From: Silanimonas lenta DSM 16282
Lineage (GTDB): Bacteria > Pseudomonadota > Gammaproteobacteria > Xanthomonadales > Xanthomonadaceae
Length of the DNA: 64,000 nt
Assembly: GCF_000429065.1 (NCBI RefSeq)
Contig: NZ_AUBD01000009.1
Span: forward strand, 96,232 to 160,231
Direction of reading: 5' to 3'
Under the pieces are notes generated by a model. That model was not told the DNA's origin. It made no database searches and saw only the letters and a program-made list of their open reading frames with translations. Numbering within the stretch: the stretch's first letter is position 1; each line of letters begins with the position of its first letter. A program made the translations under genes and the position numbers. This document shows, piece by piece, positions 1 through 10,094 of this stretch.

Positions 1-840
<840 letters not shown>

Positions 841-852
841 CGAGTGGAGAGG

Positions 853-896
853 AGAGAGGAACGAGTGGACAGCACGAGAACCACTCCTTCCTCTCT
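853..896. terminator. Long purine/pyrimidine hairpin between ettA and pyrF
   Basis: Bases 853-868 pair with 881-896 in 15 of 16 positions (one C-C mismatch) around a 12-nt loop. One arm is nearly all purine and the other nearly all pyrimidine. No U-run follows directly, so this may be a weak terminator or an mRNA-stabilising structure. The octamer CGAGTGGA occurs at 841-848 and again at 862-869 within the left arm. Confidence 0.4.
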
Positions 897-938
897 GCTC
901 GCTTCATCACTCTTTCCTCCACCCAAGGATCTCCGGCC

Positions 939-1769
939 ATGACCTTCCATTCCATGCTGAAGCGCCGCTGGGCTGCCTCCGGCTCCCTGCTGTGCGTCGG
1001 CATCGACCCGGAACCGGGGCGCTACCCCGCCCCGCTGGCCGACGACCCGGACCGGGTCTTCGCCTTCGGCAGGGCGATCGTGGATGCGACGGCCGAGTAC
1101 GCCTGCGCCTTCAAGCCGCAGATCGCCCACTTCGCCGCGCAGGGGGCGGAGGATGCGCTGGCGCGGCTCATCGCCCACATCCATGCCGCGCATCCCGGCA
1201 TCCCGGTGATCCTCGATGCCAAGCGCGGCGACATCGGCAGCACGGCCCTGAACTACGCCCGCGAGGCCTTCGACCGCTTCCGCGCCGACGCGGTCACGGC
1301 CAACCCCTACCTCGGCGGCGATTCGCTGGCGCCCTACCTCGAACGCGCCGACCGCGGCGTGGTGGTGCTCTGCCGCACCTCGAACCCGGGGGCGGCCGAC
1401 CTGCAGGACCTGCCGGTGGCCGGTGCCGACGGCACGAGCCGCCCGCTCTACCAGCACGTGGCCGAAAAGGCCGCGCGCGACTGGAACGCGAACGGCAATC
1501 TCGCCCTGGTCGTCGGCGCCACCTGGCCGGAACAGCTGGGCGAGGTGCGCGCCATCGTCGGCGGCGCGGTGCCCCTGCTGGTGCCCGGCATCGGCGCCCA
1601 GGGCGGCGATGTCGGGGCGGTGCTGAAGCACGGCCTCGACGCCGACCGCACCGGGCTCGTCATCAGCAGCTCGCGGGCCATCCTCTACGCCAGCGGCGGC
1701 GCCGATTTCGCCGAGGCTGCCGCCCGCGTGGCGCGCGAGACCCGCGACGCCATCAACCGCCACCGCTGA
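939..1769 (+). CDS. pyrF: Orotidine 5'-phosphate decarboxylase
   Basis: PyrF decarboxylates OMP to UMP, the last step of de novo pyrimidine synthesis in the cytoplasm. The 276-residue protein has the catalytic Asp/Lys signature [10 protein letters not shown] at about residues 93-102 and the phosphate-binding GIGAQGGD motif near residue 210. Both its length and motif spelling fit the longer, group 2 PyrF branch rather than the roughly 230-residue E. coli type. The start is preceded by AAGGA at a slightly long spacing. It converges on the diguanylate cyclase gene, leaving only 18 nt between the two stop codons. Confidence 0.95.
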   Translation: MTFHSMLKRRWAASGSLLCVGIDPEPGRYPAPLADDPDRVFAFGRAIVDATAEYACAFKPQIAHFAAQGAEDALARLIAHIHAAHPGIPVILDAKRGDIGSTALNYAREAFDRFRADAVTANPYLGGDSLAPYLERADRGVVVLCRTSNPGAADLQDLPVAGADGTSRPLYQHVAEKAARDWNANGNLALVVGATWPEQLGEVRAIVGGAVPLLVPGIGAQGGDVGAVLKHGLDADRTGLVISSSRAILYASGGADFAEAAARVARETRDAINRHR

Positions 1770-1787
1770 GGCACTCCGGTTCCCGGC

Positions 1788-2732
1788 TCAGCCCAGGCGC
1801 CGGTCGATCCAGCCCGGATGCGCCACCAGCCCGCGCCCGGCATGCTTGGCCTCGTAGAGCCAGTGGTCGGCGCGGCGCAGGAGATCGGTGGTGCTGGCGT
1901 CCTCGTCGGCCATGGCCACCACGCCGGCACTGAAGGCTACGCCGATCGCCTGGTCGGCGAGTTCGAACGGACGGACATGGAACTGCGCCTGCCATTCACG
2001 CAGCAGGGCCGCGGCCGACGGCAGGGCAAGACCCTCGAACAGCACGGCGAATTCCTCGCCGCCGATGCGGCCCAGCACCTTGCCGGCGGCCGGCCAGGCC
2101 AGCAGGGCCTTCGCCACGTAGCGCAGGAAAGCATCGCCCACGGCATGGCCGAAGCGATCATTCACCGCCTTGAAGTGATCGAGGTCGAGGATGGCGAGCG
2201 CCAGCGGCAAGCCGGCAGCGCGGGCGGTCTCCATCGCCGCTTCCAGCCGGGCGAGGAAGGCGCGGCGATTGAGGAGGCCGGTGAGCTCGTCGGTGGTGGC
2301 AAAGCGCTGCAGTTCGGCCTCGAGCTGCCGGCGGCGGGTGATGTTGATCACCACCCAGGCCACGCAGTCGGGCACGTCGCCCGCCCCGGCCACGATCGGA
2401 GCGATGCGACCCATGAACCACTGCGGCCCCGGCGGGCCGTCGTGGGCATTGCCGGCGCAGTCGTCGGCCGAGAGGGTGTACTCGTAGACATGCGGCTGGC
2501 CGGTATCGATCACCCGGCGCACGTCGGCGAGGAAGCCGTCGGCGATGGCGGCCGGCATGATGTCGTGCAGGGTCTTGCCGACGAGATAGGCGAGGCTGTC
2601 GTAGGCCGCGCGGTCGCTGCCGCCGAAGGCCTCGAGATAGCGGCCGTCGCGGTCGAGCACGAACACCGGGTCGACCAGGGCCCGGGTCACGGCTTCGAGC
2701 AGGGCGAGGCGATCGGGCGGGCCAGGGCTCAT
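1788..2732 (-). CDS. PAS-GGDEF diguanylate cyclase, last gene of the secretion/glycan operon
   Basis: A 314-residue soluble protein with an N-terminal PAS-like sensory domain (about residues 8-135) and a GGDEF domain (about 145-305). The active-site loop reads GGEEF at 224-228, a form compatible with cyclase activity, so it should make c-di-GMP from two GTP. The usual RxxD inhibitory site just upstream of the loop is absent (WPAA lies there), so classical product inhibition is unlikely. The start is set by an ATGA overlap with the stop of the upstream glycosyltransferase. No membrane segment or signal peptide is seen. Its position at the 3' end of an operon for secretion and glycan export hints at local control of surface traits, which is inference. 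Confidence 0.9.
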   Translation of the reverse strand: MSPGPPDRLALLEAVTRALVDPVFVLDRDGRYLEAFGGSDRAAYDSLAYLVGKTLHDIMPAAIADGFLADVRRVIDTGQPHVYEYTLSADDCAGNAHDGPPGPQWFMGRIAPIVAGAGDVPDCVAWVVINITRRRQLEAELQRFATTDELTGLLNRRAFLARLEAAMETARAAGLPLALAILDLDHFKAVNDRFGHAVGDAFLRYVAKALLAWPAAGKVLGRIGGEEFAVLFEGLALPSAAALLREWQAQFHVRPFELADQAIGVAFSAGVVAMADEDASTTDLLRRADHWLYEAKHAGRGLVAHPGWIDRRLG

Positions 2733-3607
2733 CGGGCGCGGCGGCGGGAGCGTGCTCCCAGCATCGCACGCGGCAGGGCGATCAATGTGAAACGCGCCGC
2801 GAGGGCCAGGGCCACCAGCGGCCGCCAGGCCCAGGCCCGGCCAGGCGCCTCGAAGCGCCGCCAGTAACGCCACAGGCCGCGGTGCTTGTGCCATTCCACG
2901 AACAGCGGCCGGGCGCGGCTCGACACCCCGCGGTGGTGCAGCACCGGCACGTCGTTGGCCACCGCCACGCTGAAGCCGGCCGCGCGCAGGCGGCGGCAGA
3001 AATCGAGGTCCTCGACATGCAGGCGGTAGCCGGCGTCCCAGCCGCCGATACGCTCGAAGGCCACGCGCGGCACCAGCATCAGGGCCCCGGAGCAGGCCTC
3101 CACCGGCTGCAGGGCCCTGCCCTCCTCCACCGGGAGGGCGAGGGCATCGCGCCCGCCGCGGGCGGCGAGCAGGCGGCCGAGGCTGAGGTCGTGCCGCCGC
3201 GCGGCGGCATCGCGCCGGCCTTCGGCATCGCGCAGGTCGGCGCCGAGGGCGCCGGGCGTGGGCACGGCGGCGGCATGCGCCAGCAGGCGCTCGAGCGTGC
3301 CCTGCGGCAGTTCGCAGTCCGGGTTCACGAACAGCAGCCAGGGCGAGTCTCCGGCCGCCGCCCCGGCATTGCAGGCCGCCGCGAAGCCGGGGTTGTGGTC
3401 GAGTTCGAGGAGCGAGAGGCGCGGCTCGCCGGCCGCCATGGCCCGCACCCGCGCCCGGCTGTCGTCGCGCGAGCCGTTGTCCACCACCACGAGGCGGACG
3501 AGCGGCGGCTGCGCCAGCAGGGAGTGCAGGCAGGCCTCGAGGGTGCTGGCGCTGTCGTAGGCCACCACCACGGCATCGACTCCGCCGCTGCCCTGCGCTG
3601 CCGTCAC
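2729..3607 (-). CDS. Family 2 glycosyltransferase (rhamnosyltransferase-like)
   Basis: A 292-residue GT-A fold enzyme expected to transfer an activated sugar onto a cell-surface glycan at the cytoplasmic face of the membrane. It shows the nucleotide-binding DNGS motif at 43-46, the metal-binding NPD motif at 95-97 and the acceptor-side ED motif in HVEDLDFCRR near 205. A hydrophobic stretch near the C-terminus probably anchors it to the membrane. It starts at a GTG that overlaps the TGA of the methyltransferase (GTGA) and ends overlapping the cyclase start, so translation is coupled on both sides. The sugar and acceptor cannot be predicted. Confidence 0.88.
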   Translation of the reverse strand: MTAAQGSGGVDAVVVAYDSASTLEACLHSLLAQPPLVRLVVVDNGSRDDSRARVRAMAAGEPRLSLLELDHNPGFAAACNAGAAAGDSPWLLFVNPDCELPQGTLERLLAHAAAVPTPGALGADLRDAEGRRDAAARRHDLSLGRLLAARGGRDALALPVEEGRALQPVEACSGALMLVPRVAFERIGGWDAGYRLHVEDLDFCRRLRAAGFSVAVANDVPVLHHRGVSSRARPLFVEWHKHRGLWRYWRRFEAPGRAWAWRPLVALALAARFTLIALPRAMLGARSRRRAR

Positions 3608-4449
3608 GGGCCGTCGGGCAGGCCGGCGGCGCGCAGGCGCTCGCGCAGGGTGTGGGCGTAGCGGTCGGTGGCGAGCAGCTCGCGGATCACCTGGTGGTAA
3701 TGGGCATGGATGCTCTGCTGGGCATCGGCAAAGCAGCTCAAGGCCGGCAGGCCGGCCAGCGACTCGCCGCGCTTGGCGCACACCGCCACGTGGTACATCG
3801 GCAGGGTGCGGATGCCGCCGAACACGTCCTCGCCGTCCTGGGTGAAGGCGGTGGTGGCGCCGGTGCCGCCATCGAGGCGCCAGAGCAGGGAATGGGTGAC
3901 CACGCGCTGGCCATAGAGCCGCCAGCGGGCGAAATGGCGGCCGAGCAGGGCCTCGAACTCCTCGCGGTAGAGCTCGCGCACATGGTGCGGGTTCTGCTCG
4001 CCGGCAAGGTCGGTGTAGGTGTGCTTGTCCGGCGTGGAGACGAGCAGCAGGCCATCGGGCTTCAGCACCCGGGCGAAGCCGGCGAGCAGGCGGTCGTGCT
4101 CGGCGAGGTGCTCGAGGGTCTCGAAGCTCACCACGAGGTCGAGGCTCTCGGTGTCGATGGCGGAGAGATCGAGCACGTCGCCCTCGAGGAAGCGCAGCCT
4201 GGGATGCACGTAGCGGCGGCGGGCATGGGCGATCACTTCCGGCGCGCGGTCGATGCCGGTCACCATGGCCGCGGTACGCGCCAGCAGGGCGGCGCCATAG
4301 CCCTCGCCGCAGGCGGCATCCAGCACCTGGCGGCCGCGCGCCAGCTCCATCGCGAAGGCGTAGCGGTGCCAGTGCTCGTAGGCCATCTCGCGCGGCACTT
4401 CCGGGTGGTAGCGCTCGCCGGTGAAGGGCAGCGGCGTGGCCTCGCTCAT
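3604..4449 (-). CDS. Class I SAM-dependent methyltransferase
   Basis: A 281-residue Rossmann-fold methyltransferase. Motif I VLDAACGEGYGA at about 42-53 binds SAM and the acidic GID near 68-70 contacts its ribose. The N-terminal GERYHPE segment is common in methyltransferases of O-antigen and capsule loci. With glycosyltransferase genes overlapping it on both sides and an ABC glycan exporter upstream, it probably modifies a glycan, possibly as a chain-terminating or decorating methylation as in Wzm/Wzt-dependent O-antigens; that role is inferred from context. ATGA overlap fixes the start. Confidence 0.88.
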   Translation of the reverse strand: MSEATPLPFTGERYHPEVPREMAYEHWHRYAFAMELARGRQVLDAACGEGYGAALLARTAAMVTGIDRAPEVIAHARRRYVHPRLRFLEGDVLDLSAIDTESLDLVVSFETLEHLAEHDRLLAGFARVLKPDGLLLVSTPDKHTYTDLAGEQNPHHVRELYREEFEALLGRHFARWRLYGQRVVTHSLLWRLDGGTGATTAFTQDGEDVFGGIRTLPMYHVAVCAKRGESLAGLPALSCFADAQQSIHAHYHQVIRELLATDRYAHTLRERLRAAGLPDGP

Positions 4450-5327
4450 CGGAACAGGTCTCCCTGCGGACTCTCGGCCGCCAGCATAGCGAGGGCCTCG
4501 GCAAGACGCTGCCGCGGGCCGCGCAGCGGGTCGTCGAGGATGTAGCGGGCGATGCGCTCGTTGTAGCCGGGCCAGCGGGCATTGAGCCGGCGCAGGTTCT
4601 CGCCGCCGGGAGCAAGGCCGGTGGCGGCGAAAGAGGCATGGCCGCGGTGCACCACATAGGCGTCGTCGCAGAGCACGTGGCGCCAGCCATGGGCCTCGGC
4701 GCGCAGGCACCAGTCGTTCTCCTCGCCATAGCCGCGGCCGAAGGTCTCGGCATCGAAGCCCCCCACGGCGCGCAGGGCGGCACGGCGCAGGGCCATGCAG
4801 AAGCCCACGGCGGTGGGCAGCACGGGATAGGCGGGCGCGAGCCGCGCGGCCGCGGCGGCGAGGGCCGCCGGATCCGCGGGCGCCGGATTGGGCGAGACGA
4901 ACAGGGGGAAGCTCACGATCTCGCCATTGTTGCTCCAGGGGGTAGCCGAGGCGATGCGAGGGTCGCTGGCGAGGCAGGCCGCCAGCCGCTCCAGCCACGG
5001 CCCCTGCGGCTCGGTATCGGAGTTGAGCAGCACCACGTCGTCCTCGCCGGTCTCGGCGAAGGCGGCATTGCAGTTGGCCGGGAAACCGAGGTTGCGCTCG
5101 CGGCGCACCAGGCGGGCCGCGAGCCGGGTGCGGCGCACCCAGCCCTCGAGCAGGGCCGGCACCCGCGGATCGGGGGAGGCATCGTCGGCCAGCAGCACCC
5201 GGGTCCCCGGGGCCAGGCTGCGGTCGAGCGCGGCGAGACAGGCATCCACCGCCTCCAGGGCGTTGAACACCGGCACCACCACCACCGGCAGGCGGCTGGG
5301 GTCGATGCGTGCGGGCGCCGGGCTCAT
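4446..5327 (-). CDS. Family 2 glycosyltransferase (COG1216 type)
   Basis: A 293-residue GT2 enzyme. The fold begins at PVVVVPVFNA, with the nucleotide-binding acidic motif DDASPD at 48-53, the GFPANCNAAF segment at 81-90 typical of polysaccharide glycosyltransferases, the DxD-like NSD at 102-104 and a late acidic motif (YGEENDWCLRA) near 200. No membrane anchor is evident. It overlaps the upstream ABC ATPase gene and the downstream methyltransferase gene by ATGA, so the block behaves as one translational unit. It probably adds a different residue from the second GT2 at 2729-3607, since the two share little beyond family motifs. Confidence 0.88.
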   Translation of the reverse strand: MSPAPARIDPSRLPVVVVPVFNALEAVDACLAALDRSLAPGTRVLLADDASPDPRVPALLEGWVRRTRLAARLVRRERNLGFPANCNAAFAETGEDDVVLLNSDTEPQGPWLERLAACLASDPRIASATPWSNNGEIVSFPLFVSPNPAPADPAALAAAAARLAPAYPVLPTAVGFCMALRRAALRAVGGFDAETFGRGYGEENDWCLRAEAHGWRHVLCDDAYVVHRGHASFAATGLAPGGENLRRLNARWPGYNERIARYILDDPLRGPRQRLAEALAMLAAESPQGDLFR

Positions 5328-6475
5328 GGCGCCTCCCAGCGGTGCGGCAGGCGCACGAAGCCGAACTCGCGGCTCTCGCCCGGCAGGTCGAAGGCCTGCT
5401 CCACGGTGTGGAAGACGCGCAGGGCCTCGGGGTCCATGGTGTGGGCGCGGAAGCGGTAGCGGCCGGGCAGCAGGGCCGAGACATCGAGCTCCAGCCGGGC
5501 GCCGAAGCCGCCCTCCGGCAGCGGCCAGGGCCCCTGCCCGTCGATCTCGGTGCTGACGCCGTACACCGGCGTGCCATCGGCCCGCACCAGACCCACCAGC
5601 AGGTGCGGGCGCTCGCCCTCGCGGGAGCGGGCAACGAGCCGCACCGAGAGCCGCCCTCCGGCCAGGCTCAGGTCCAGCGACTCGATGCGGTATTCGGGCA
5701 GGCCCTCCGCTGCCGCCTCGCCGGCGGCCGCATCACGCGCCTCCAGCCAGGCCTCGTAGCGCCGCGACACCGCGTGCGCCTCGCCCTGGGCCTCGATCCG
5801 GCCCTCGCGCAGCCACAGCGCATGGCGGCAGAGCTTGCGTACGTGGTAGGGGCTATGGGAGACCAGCAGCAGGGTGCCGCCCCCGGCGAGATAGCCGTCG
5901 ATCCAGCGGATGCATTTCTTCTGGAAGCGCTCGTCGCCCACCGCCAGCACCTCGTCGGTGATGAGGAGGTCGGGACGGGTGGCGGCCACCACGGCGAAGC
6001 CGAGGCGCATGGCCATGCCGCTGCTGTAGTGCTTCACCGGCTCGTCGAAGTAGCGGCCGATGGCGGCGAAGTCCTCGATCTCGGGCAACTTGGCCTGCAG
6101 CGCGAGCCCGGAGAGCCCGTGCAGGGCCGCGGCCATGCGCACGTTGTCCCGGCCGCTGTATTCCGGGTGGAAGCCGGCCCCGAGCTCGAGCAGGGCGCCG
6201 ATGCGCCCACGGCGCTCGATGCGGCCCTCGCTCGGGGTGAGGGTGCCGGTGACCAGTTTGAGCAGGGTGGATTTCCCGGCACCGTTCTCGCCAATGATCG
6301 CCAGCGACTCGCCGCGCCGCACCTCGAGGTCGATGCCGGAGAGCACCGGCACCTCGCGCCGCGGCGGGCGCCCGAGCAGCAGGCGGCCGAGGGCCGAGAG
6401 GCGGTCGCCACGCGCCCCCACCACCGGGTAGCGCTTGCCCACGCCGGAGAGCCGCACCAGCCACTCGCCGCTCAC
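5324..6475 (-). CDS. wzt: Polysaccharide ABC exporter ATPase, Wzt-like with C-terminal glycan-binding domain
   Basis: The 383-residue protein has an N-terminal ABC ATPase domain with Walker A GENGAGKST at 62-70, a degenerate signature YSSGM at 150-154 typical of the Wzt/TagH/RfbE branch, and Walker B LLITDEV at 170-176. The extra domain of about 130 residues (about 250-383) matches the place of the carbohydrate-recognition domain that lets Wzt select finished, end-modified polymers. It would power export of a lipid-linked glycan with the permease encoded directly upstream. The start is GTG, overlapping the permease stop (GTGA). The methyltransferase two genes downstream could supply the cap read by the C-terminal domain; this is inference. 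Confidence 0.9.
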   Translation of the reverse strand: MSGEWLVRLSGVGKRYPVVGARGDRLSALGRLLLGRPPRREVPVLSGIDLEVRRGESLAIIGENGAGKSTLLKLVTGTLTPSEGRIERRGRIGALLELGAGFHPEYSGRDNVRMAAALHGLSGLALQAKLPEIEDFAAIGRYFDEPVKHYSSGMAMRLGFAVVAATRPDLLITDEVLAVGDERFQKKCIRWIDGYLAGGGTLLLVSHSPYHVRKLCRHALWLREGRIEAQGEAHAVSRRYEAWLEARDAAAGEAAAEGLPEYRIESLDLSLAGGRLSVRLVARSREGERPHLLVGLVRADGTPVYGVSTEIDGQGPWPLPEGGFGARLELDVSALLPGRYRFRAHTMDPEALRVFHTVEQAFDLPGESREFGFVRLPHRWEAP

Positions 6476-7245
6476 AGGAAGTCCTCCAGATGCCGGCCGG
6501 CGCGGCGCTGCAGGGCGAGCGAGAGGCCGAGCAGCAGCACCGCCACCGCCGCCGATGCGGCGAGCGCCGCCCACGGCAGGGCCGCGCTGCCCGAGAGCCC
6601 GCCGCGGATCGCCTCGATGGGCGCCACCAGCGGGTTCCAGCCCAGCGCCGCGGCCACCGGCGCCGGCAGCTGCGCGCGCTCGTAGAGCACCGGCGAGAGG
6701 AAGAAGCCAAGGCCGGTGAGCTGGCCCACGAGAGGGGCGAGATCGCGGACGAAGACCTGCAGCAGGGCGGCGATGCGGGCCAGCGCCAGGGCCATCAGCG
6801 CCAGCACCGCCAGCGCCGCCGTGGCGGCGAGCAGGCCGGGCGCCGAGGGCCGCAGGCCAGAGGCGAGCAGCACGGCGAGCACCACGAGGAAGCCGGCCAG
6901 GTCCACCAGCACGCTCGCCAGCACCCGCGCATGCACGTAGAGCGCGGGCGGCAGGGGCACGCGGGCGATCAGGCCGGCATGGTCGAGGTAGGTGGTGACG
7001 CCGCGGTTCACCGCGTTGGCGAACAGCAGCCAGGGGAAGAGGCCGAGGGCGAGGAAGACCGGATAGGCCATGCCGGCGCTGGCCGAGCGCGCCGGCAGCA
7101 GCTGGCCGAACACGAAGGCCAGCACCGCGAGCTGGGCCAACGGCAGCAGCACCAGCCAGGCCGCGCCCAGCAGGCTGCCCTGGTAGCGCTCGCGCCATTC
7201 GCGGCCGAGCAGCTCGCGCAGCACGGAGCCGTGGGGAAAACGCAT
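6472..7245 (-). CDS. wzm: Polysaccharide ABC exporter permease, Wzm-like
   Basis: A 257-residue ABC-2 type membrane protein with about six hydrophobic segments. The N-terminal amphipathic part (REWRERYQGSLLGAAW) and the VPLPP loop are typical of the O-antigen/teichoic acid exporter permease family. It should form the channel partner of the ATPase encoded immediately downstream. Only 15 nt separate it from the gspD stop codon, and no terminator or promoter is visible there, so it is probably co-transcribed with the type II secretion genes. Confidence 0.9.
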   Translation of the reverse strand: MRFPHGSVLRELLGREWRERYQGSLLGAAWLVLLPLAQLAVLAFVFGQLLPARSASAGMAYPVFLALGLFPWLLFANAVNRGVTTYLDHAGLIARVPLPPALYVHARVLASVLVDLAGFLVVLAVLLASGLRPSAPGLLAATAALAVLALMALALARIAALLQVFVRDLAPLVGQLTGLGFFLSPVLYERAQLPAPVAAALGWNPLVAPIEAIRGGLSGSAALPWAALAASAAVAVLLLGLSLALQRRAGRHLEDFL

Positions 7246-7260
7246 GGCCGGGCTGGGGGC

Positions 7261-9375
7261 TCAGTCGCGGGCCGGCGCGCGCAGCGGCGCCATGCCCTCG
7301 AAGCGCTCGAGGTACTCGTCGGTGTAGCTGCGGGTCTGCTGCGGGCTGCGCACCACCCGCGGCGTGATCAGCACCACCACCTCGGTGCGGTTCTTCGACT
7401 GGCTCTGGCGGCCGAAGGCGCCGCCGAGGAAGGGGATACGCGAGAGCCCCGGCGCGCCGGAACTTCCCCTGGAATCCGTCTGGCTGATGAGGCCGGCCAG
7501 CATCACCGTCTCGCCGTCCTGCACCATGGCCTCGGTGGTCACCTCGCGGGTGCTCACGTTCGGGTTGCCGCCGGCGCCGGGGTCGGCGCTCGGCGAGCTG
7601 ATGGTCTGGCTGATCTCGAGGAAGACCATGCCATCGCCGCCGATGCGCGGCCGCACCTTCAGCGTGGTGCCGGTGCGCAGGTACTGGATGTTGCTGATGA
7701 CGTTGCTGCCGGTGCCGGTGCCGGGATTGAAGGTGGTGCTCTCCACCGCGAGGTCCTGACCCACGGTGAGGTTGGCCTCGGCATTGTTGCGCACGAACAC
7801 CGAGGGCGTGGAGAGCACGCGCACGTCGCTGGCGCTGTCGAGGGCACTCACAATGGCGGCGGCATCGGCCGAGGCGAAGGTGTAGGCCAGGCTGGCCGGC
7901 CCGCCGCTGGCGCCGGCCGCGATCTGCCCGGCCACCTGGCCCAGGCTGCCGCGCCCGGGGCGCAGGCCGCGCAGCTCGGCCGGCACGGCATTGTCGAAGA
8001 ACCAGTTCACGCCGTAGCTGAGGCTGCCGGTGAGGGCCACCTCGAGCACCTGGGCCTCGATGTGCACCTGCGCCGGCATCACGTCGAGGCGCTCGATGGC
8101 GCGGCGGATCGACTCCCACTGCGCCGGGCTGGCACGCACCATCAGGGCATTGCTCTCCTCGATGGCACTGATGCCGATGCCGGATTCACCGCCGCGCCCG
8201 CCCGGCAGCGAAGTGCCGCCGCTGCTGCCGGCGGCCGGGGCCTGGCTGCGCTGCTGCGGCGGCCGGGAAACCGCCCCCACTTCCACCGGCGTGAGGCCCG
8301 GCGAGACCGGCGCCGGCCCGCCGCCCCCGGCATTCACCTGGGCATCGAACACCGTGCCGAGCTGGGAGGCGAGGTCGCCGGCCTTCATGTACTTCACCTC
8401 GTACACGTAGAGCCTGGCGCCCTCGCCCGCCATGTCGAGGCGCTCGATCCACTCGCGCGCCGCCTGCAGGTACTCGCGCTGCGGGGTGATGACGATGATC
8501 GAGTTGCTGCCCTGCACCGGCAGGAAGCGGAACATGCCGGCCAGCGGCGTGCCGCTCTCCGGGCCGAAGGTGCGCTCCAGGGCGGCGACGATCTTCTCGG
8601 CCTCCGAGCTCTGGATCGGGAACACGCCCACCGACATGCCCTTGAGCCAGTCGACATCGAAGATGCGCACCGTACGCAGGTAGTTCTCGAGCTCGCTGCG
8701 GGTGCCGCCGAGCACGATGAGGTTGCGCGCGGCATCGGTCTGCACCACCGCGCCCTGGCGCACGTAGGGCTTGAGCAGCTTCTCCATCTCGGTGACCGAG
8801 ACGTACTGCAGCGGCACGGCGCGCAGCTCGAAGCCACGGGCTGTGGCCGGGCTGCCGGTGCGCAGCGGCAGGTTGCCGGCCACCGCCTGGTCGGCCGGCA
8901 CCACGGCGTAGCGGCCCTCGCTCCAGATCAGCCGGGCATTGTTCCAGCCCAGCACCATCTCGAGCAGGGCGAGCGCCTGGGCCGGGCTCACCGGCCGCGG
9001 CGTACCGAGCGTCACCGTGCCCTGCACGGTAGGGGCGATGACGTAGTTCTGCTGCAGAAGATCGCCCAGGATGAGCTTCACCACCGCGTGCAGGGACTCG
9101 CCCTCGAAGTTGAAGGTGGCCTCGCCGGCCTGCGGCAGGGCCGGTGGCGGCTGCGAGGCCAGCGCCTCGTTGATGACCCGGCCGGTGCCGGGCTGCAGCA
9201 TGACCCCGCCGGAGGGCGTGGCATCGGCCAGCACCTCACCCTCGGCGCGGCGGATCTCCGGCACGGGGCCGGCCTCGGCGCTGCGGCGGACCTCCGGCAC
9301 CGGCACGGTGGCGCAGCCGGCGAGGGCCGTGGCAAGGGCGGCGGACAGCAGCGGCGTGGTCTTCATGGGGCTCAT
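7261..9375 (-). CDS. gspD: Type II secretion outer-membrane secretin GspD (XpsD type, lipoprotein)
   Basis: A 704-residue secretin forming the outer-membrane pore of the T2SS. The signal sequence ends in a lipobox with Cys21 (LAGC), as in Xanthomonas XpsD, so it is probably lipidated and may not need a separate pilotin. Repeated N-domain folds occupy about residues 85-430, interrupted by a Gly/Pro/Ser-rich low-complexity linker near 355-395. The conserved secretin core follows, including VPLLG-like gate wording (IPFLGGAFG) and the C-terminal VVVLITPRVV strand. It is last in the gsp order, as in xps operons. The ATGA overlap with gspN sets the start. Confidence 0.96.
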   Translation of the reverse strand: MSPMKTTPLLSAALATALAGCATVPVPEVRRSAEAGPVPEIRRAEGEVLADATPSGGVMLQPGTGRVINEALASQPPPALPQAGEATFNFEGESLHAVVKLILGDLLQQNYVIAPTVQGTVTLGTPRPVSPAQALALLEMVLGWNNARLIWSEGRYAVVPADQAVAGNLPLRTGSPATARGFELRAVPLQYVSVTEMEKLLKPYVRQGAVVQTDAARNLIVLGGTRSELENYLRTVRIFDVDWLKGMSVGVFPIQSSEAEKIVAALERTFGPESGTPLAGMFRFLPVQGSNSIIVITPQREYLQAAREWIERLDMAGEGARLYVYEVKYMKAGDLASQLGTVFDAQVNAGGGGPAPVSPGLTPVEVGAVSRPPQQRSQAPAAGSSGGTSLPGGRGGESGIGISAIEESNALMVRASPAQWESIRRAIERLDVMPAQVHIEAQVLEVALTGSLSYGVNWFFDNAVPAELRGLRPGRGSLGQVAGQIAAGASGGPASLAYTFASADAAAIVSALDSASDVRVLSTPSVFVRNNAEANLTVGQDLAVESTTFNPGTGTGSNVISNIQYLRTGTTLKVRPRIGGDGMVFLEISQTISSPSADPGAGGNPNVSTREVTTEAMVQDGETVMLAGLISQTDSRGSSGAPGLSRIPFLGGAFGRQSQSKNRTEVVVLITPRVVRSPQQTRSYTDEYLERFEGMAPLRAPARD

Positions 9376-10094
9376 TGCTCGGCGATGGGGGCGTTGGCGT
9401 TGCGGGCCTGCTGCTCGCGCAGGGCCGCGCGGCGCGCCTCGATGCGGGCGCGGATGGCCTCGATCTGGGCCTGGTCGGCGGCACCGCGCTGGGCCTCGGC
9501 CTCGGCGGCCGCGGCCTGTTCGACCAGGCTTTGCGGCGCACCGGGGGCCGGGGCCTGCTCGGGCTTGGCCTCGGTGAACGGAATCGGGGTGGGCAGCGAA
9601 CCGCCCTGGCCGTCGAACAGGCGCAGGTCGAGCACGCGCTGGCCCTCCGGGCCTTCCAGGGTGGCGCGGCGCGGCTCCAGCCCGACGAGCCGCCAGGCGG
9701 TGCCGGGGATGGGGTCGCCGAGGCGCACGCGGCGGTTCACCTGCCCGTTCTGCTCGCTGAACACCGCCATGCGCAGGGCCTCGGTGAGCACCACCGAGGT
9801 CAGCACGCCCTCGAAGGGCGCCTTCTGCTCGGCGGCGGCCACGGCCACCGGCGCCGGGCGGCGGTCCGGCGAGAACAGCGGCCGCTCGCCCACGGCGAGG
9901 TACTGCTCGGGCGGGCCGAGCCGCGGCGCCGTCTCGCGGAAGCGCAGCTCGGGCACCGGCGGCGCCAGGGCGGGATTGGCCGGGTGCGGGCCCACCCGGC
10001 CACCGAGACCGGCCACGGCGAGCAGCAGCAGGCCGAAGGCCCAGACGGCCAGGGTGGCGAGCAGCCAGGTGGCGGGGCGCAGGCGCTCAGGCAT
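9372..10094 (-). CDS. gspN: Type II secretion protein GspN (XpsN type, GspC-like)
   Basis: A 240-residue bitopic inner-membrane protein with one N-terminal membrane helix (WLLATLAVWAFGLLLLAVAG), a proline-rich linker and a periplasmic domain. The segment around LFSPDRRP, FEGVLTSVVLTE and VRLGDPIPGTAWRLVGLEPRRATL resembles the homology region of GspC/PilP proteins, which contacts the secretin. The tail is an Ala/Glu/Arg-rich predicted coiled coil. In Xanthomonas, XpsN occupies this position and bridges the GspL/GspM platform to the secretin, filling the GspC role; no separate gspC is present here. The ATG at 10094 overlaps gspM by 8 nt. Confidence 0.85.
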   Translation of the reverse strand: MPERLRPATWLLATLAVWAFGLLLLAVAGLGGRVGPHPANPALAPPVPELRFRETAPRLGPPEQYLAVGERPLFSPDRRPAPVAVAAAEQKAPFEGVLTSVVLTEALRMAVFSEQNGQVNRRVRLGDPIPGTAWRLVGLEPRRATLEGPEGQRVLDLRLFDGQGGSLPTPIPFTEAKPEQAPAPGAPQSLVEQAAAAEAEAQRGAADQAQIEAIRARIEARRAALREQQARNANAPIAEQ

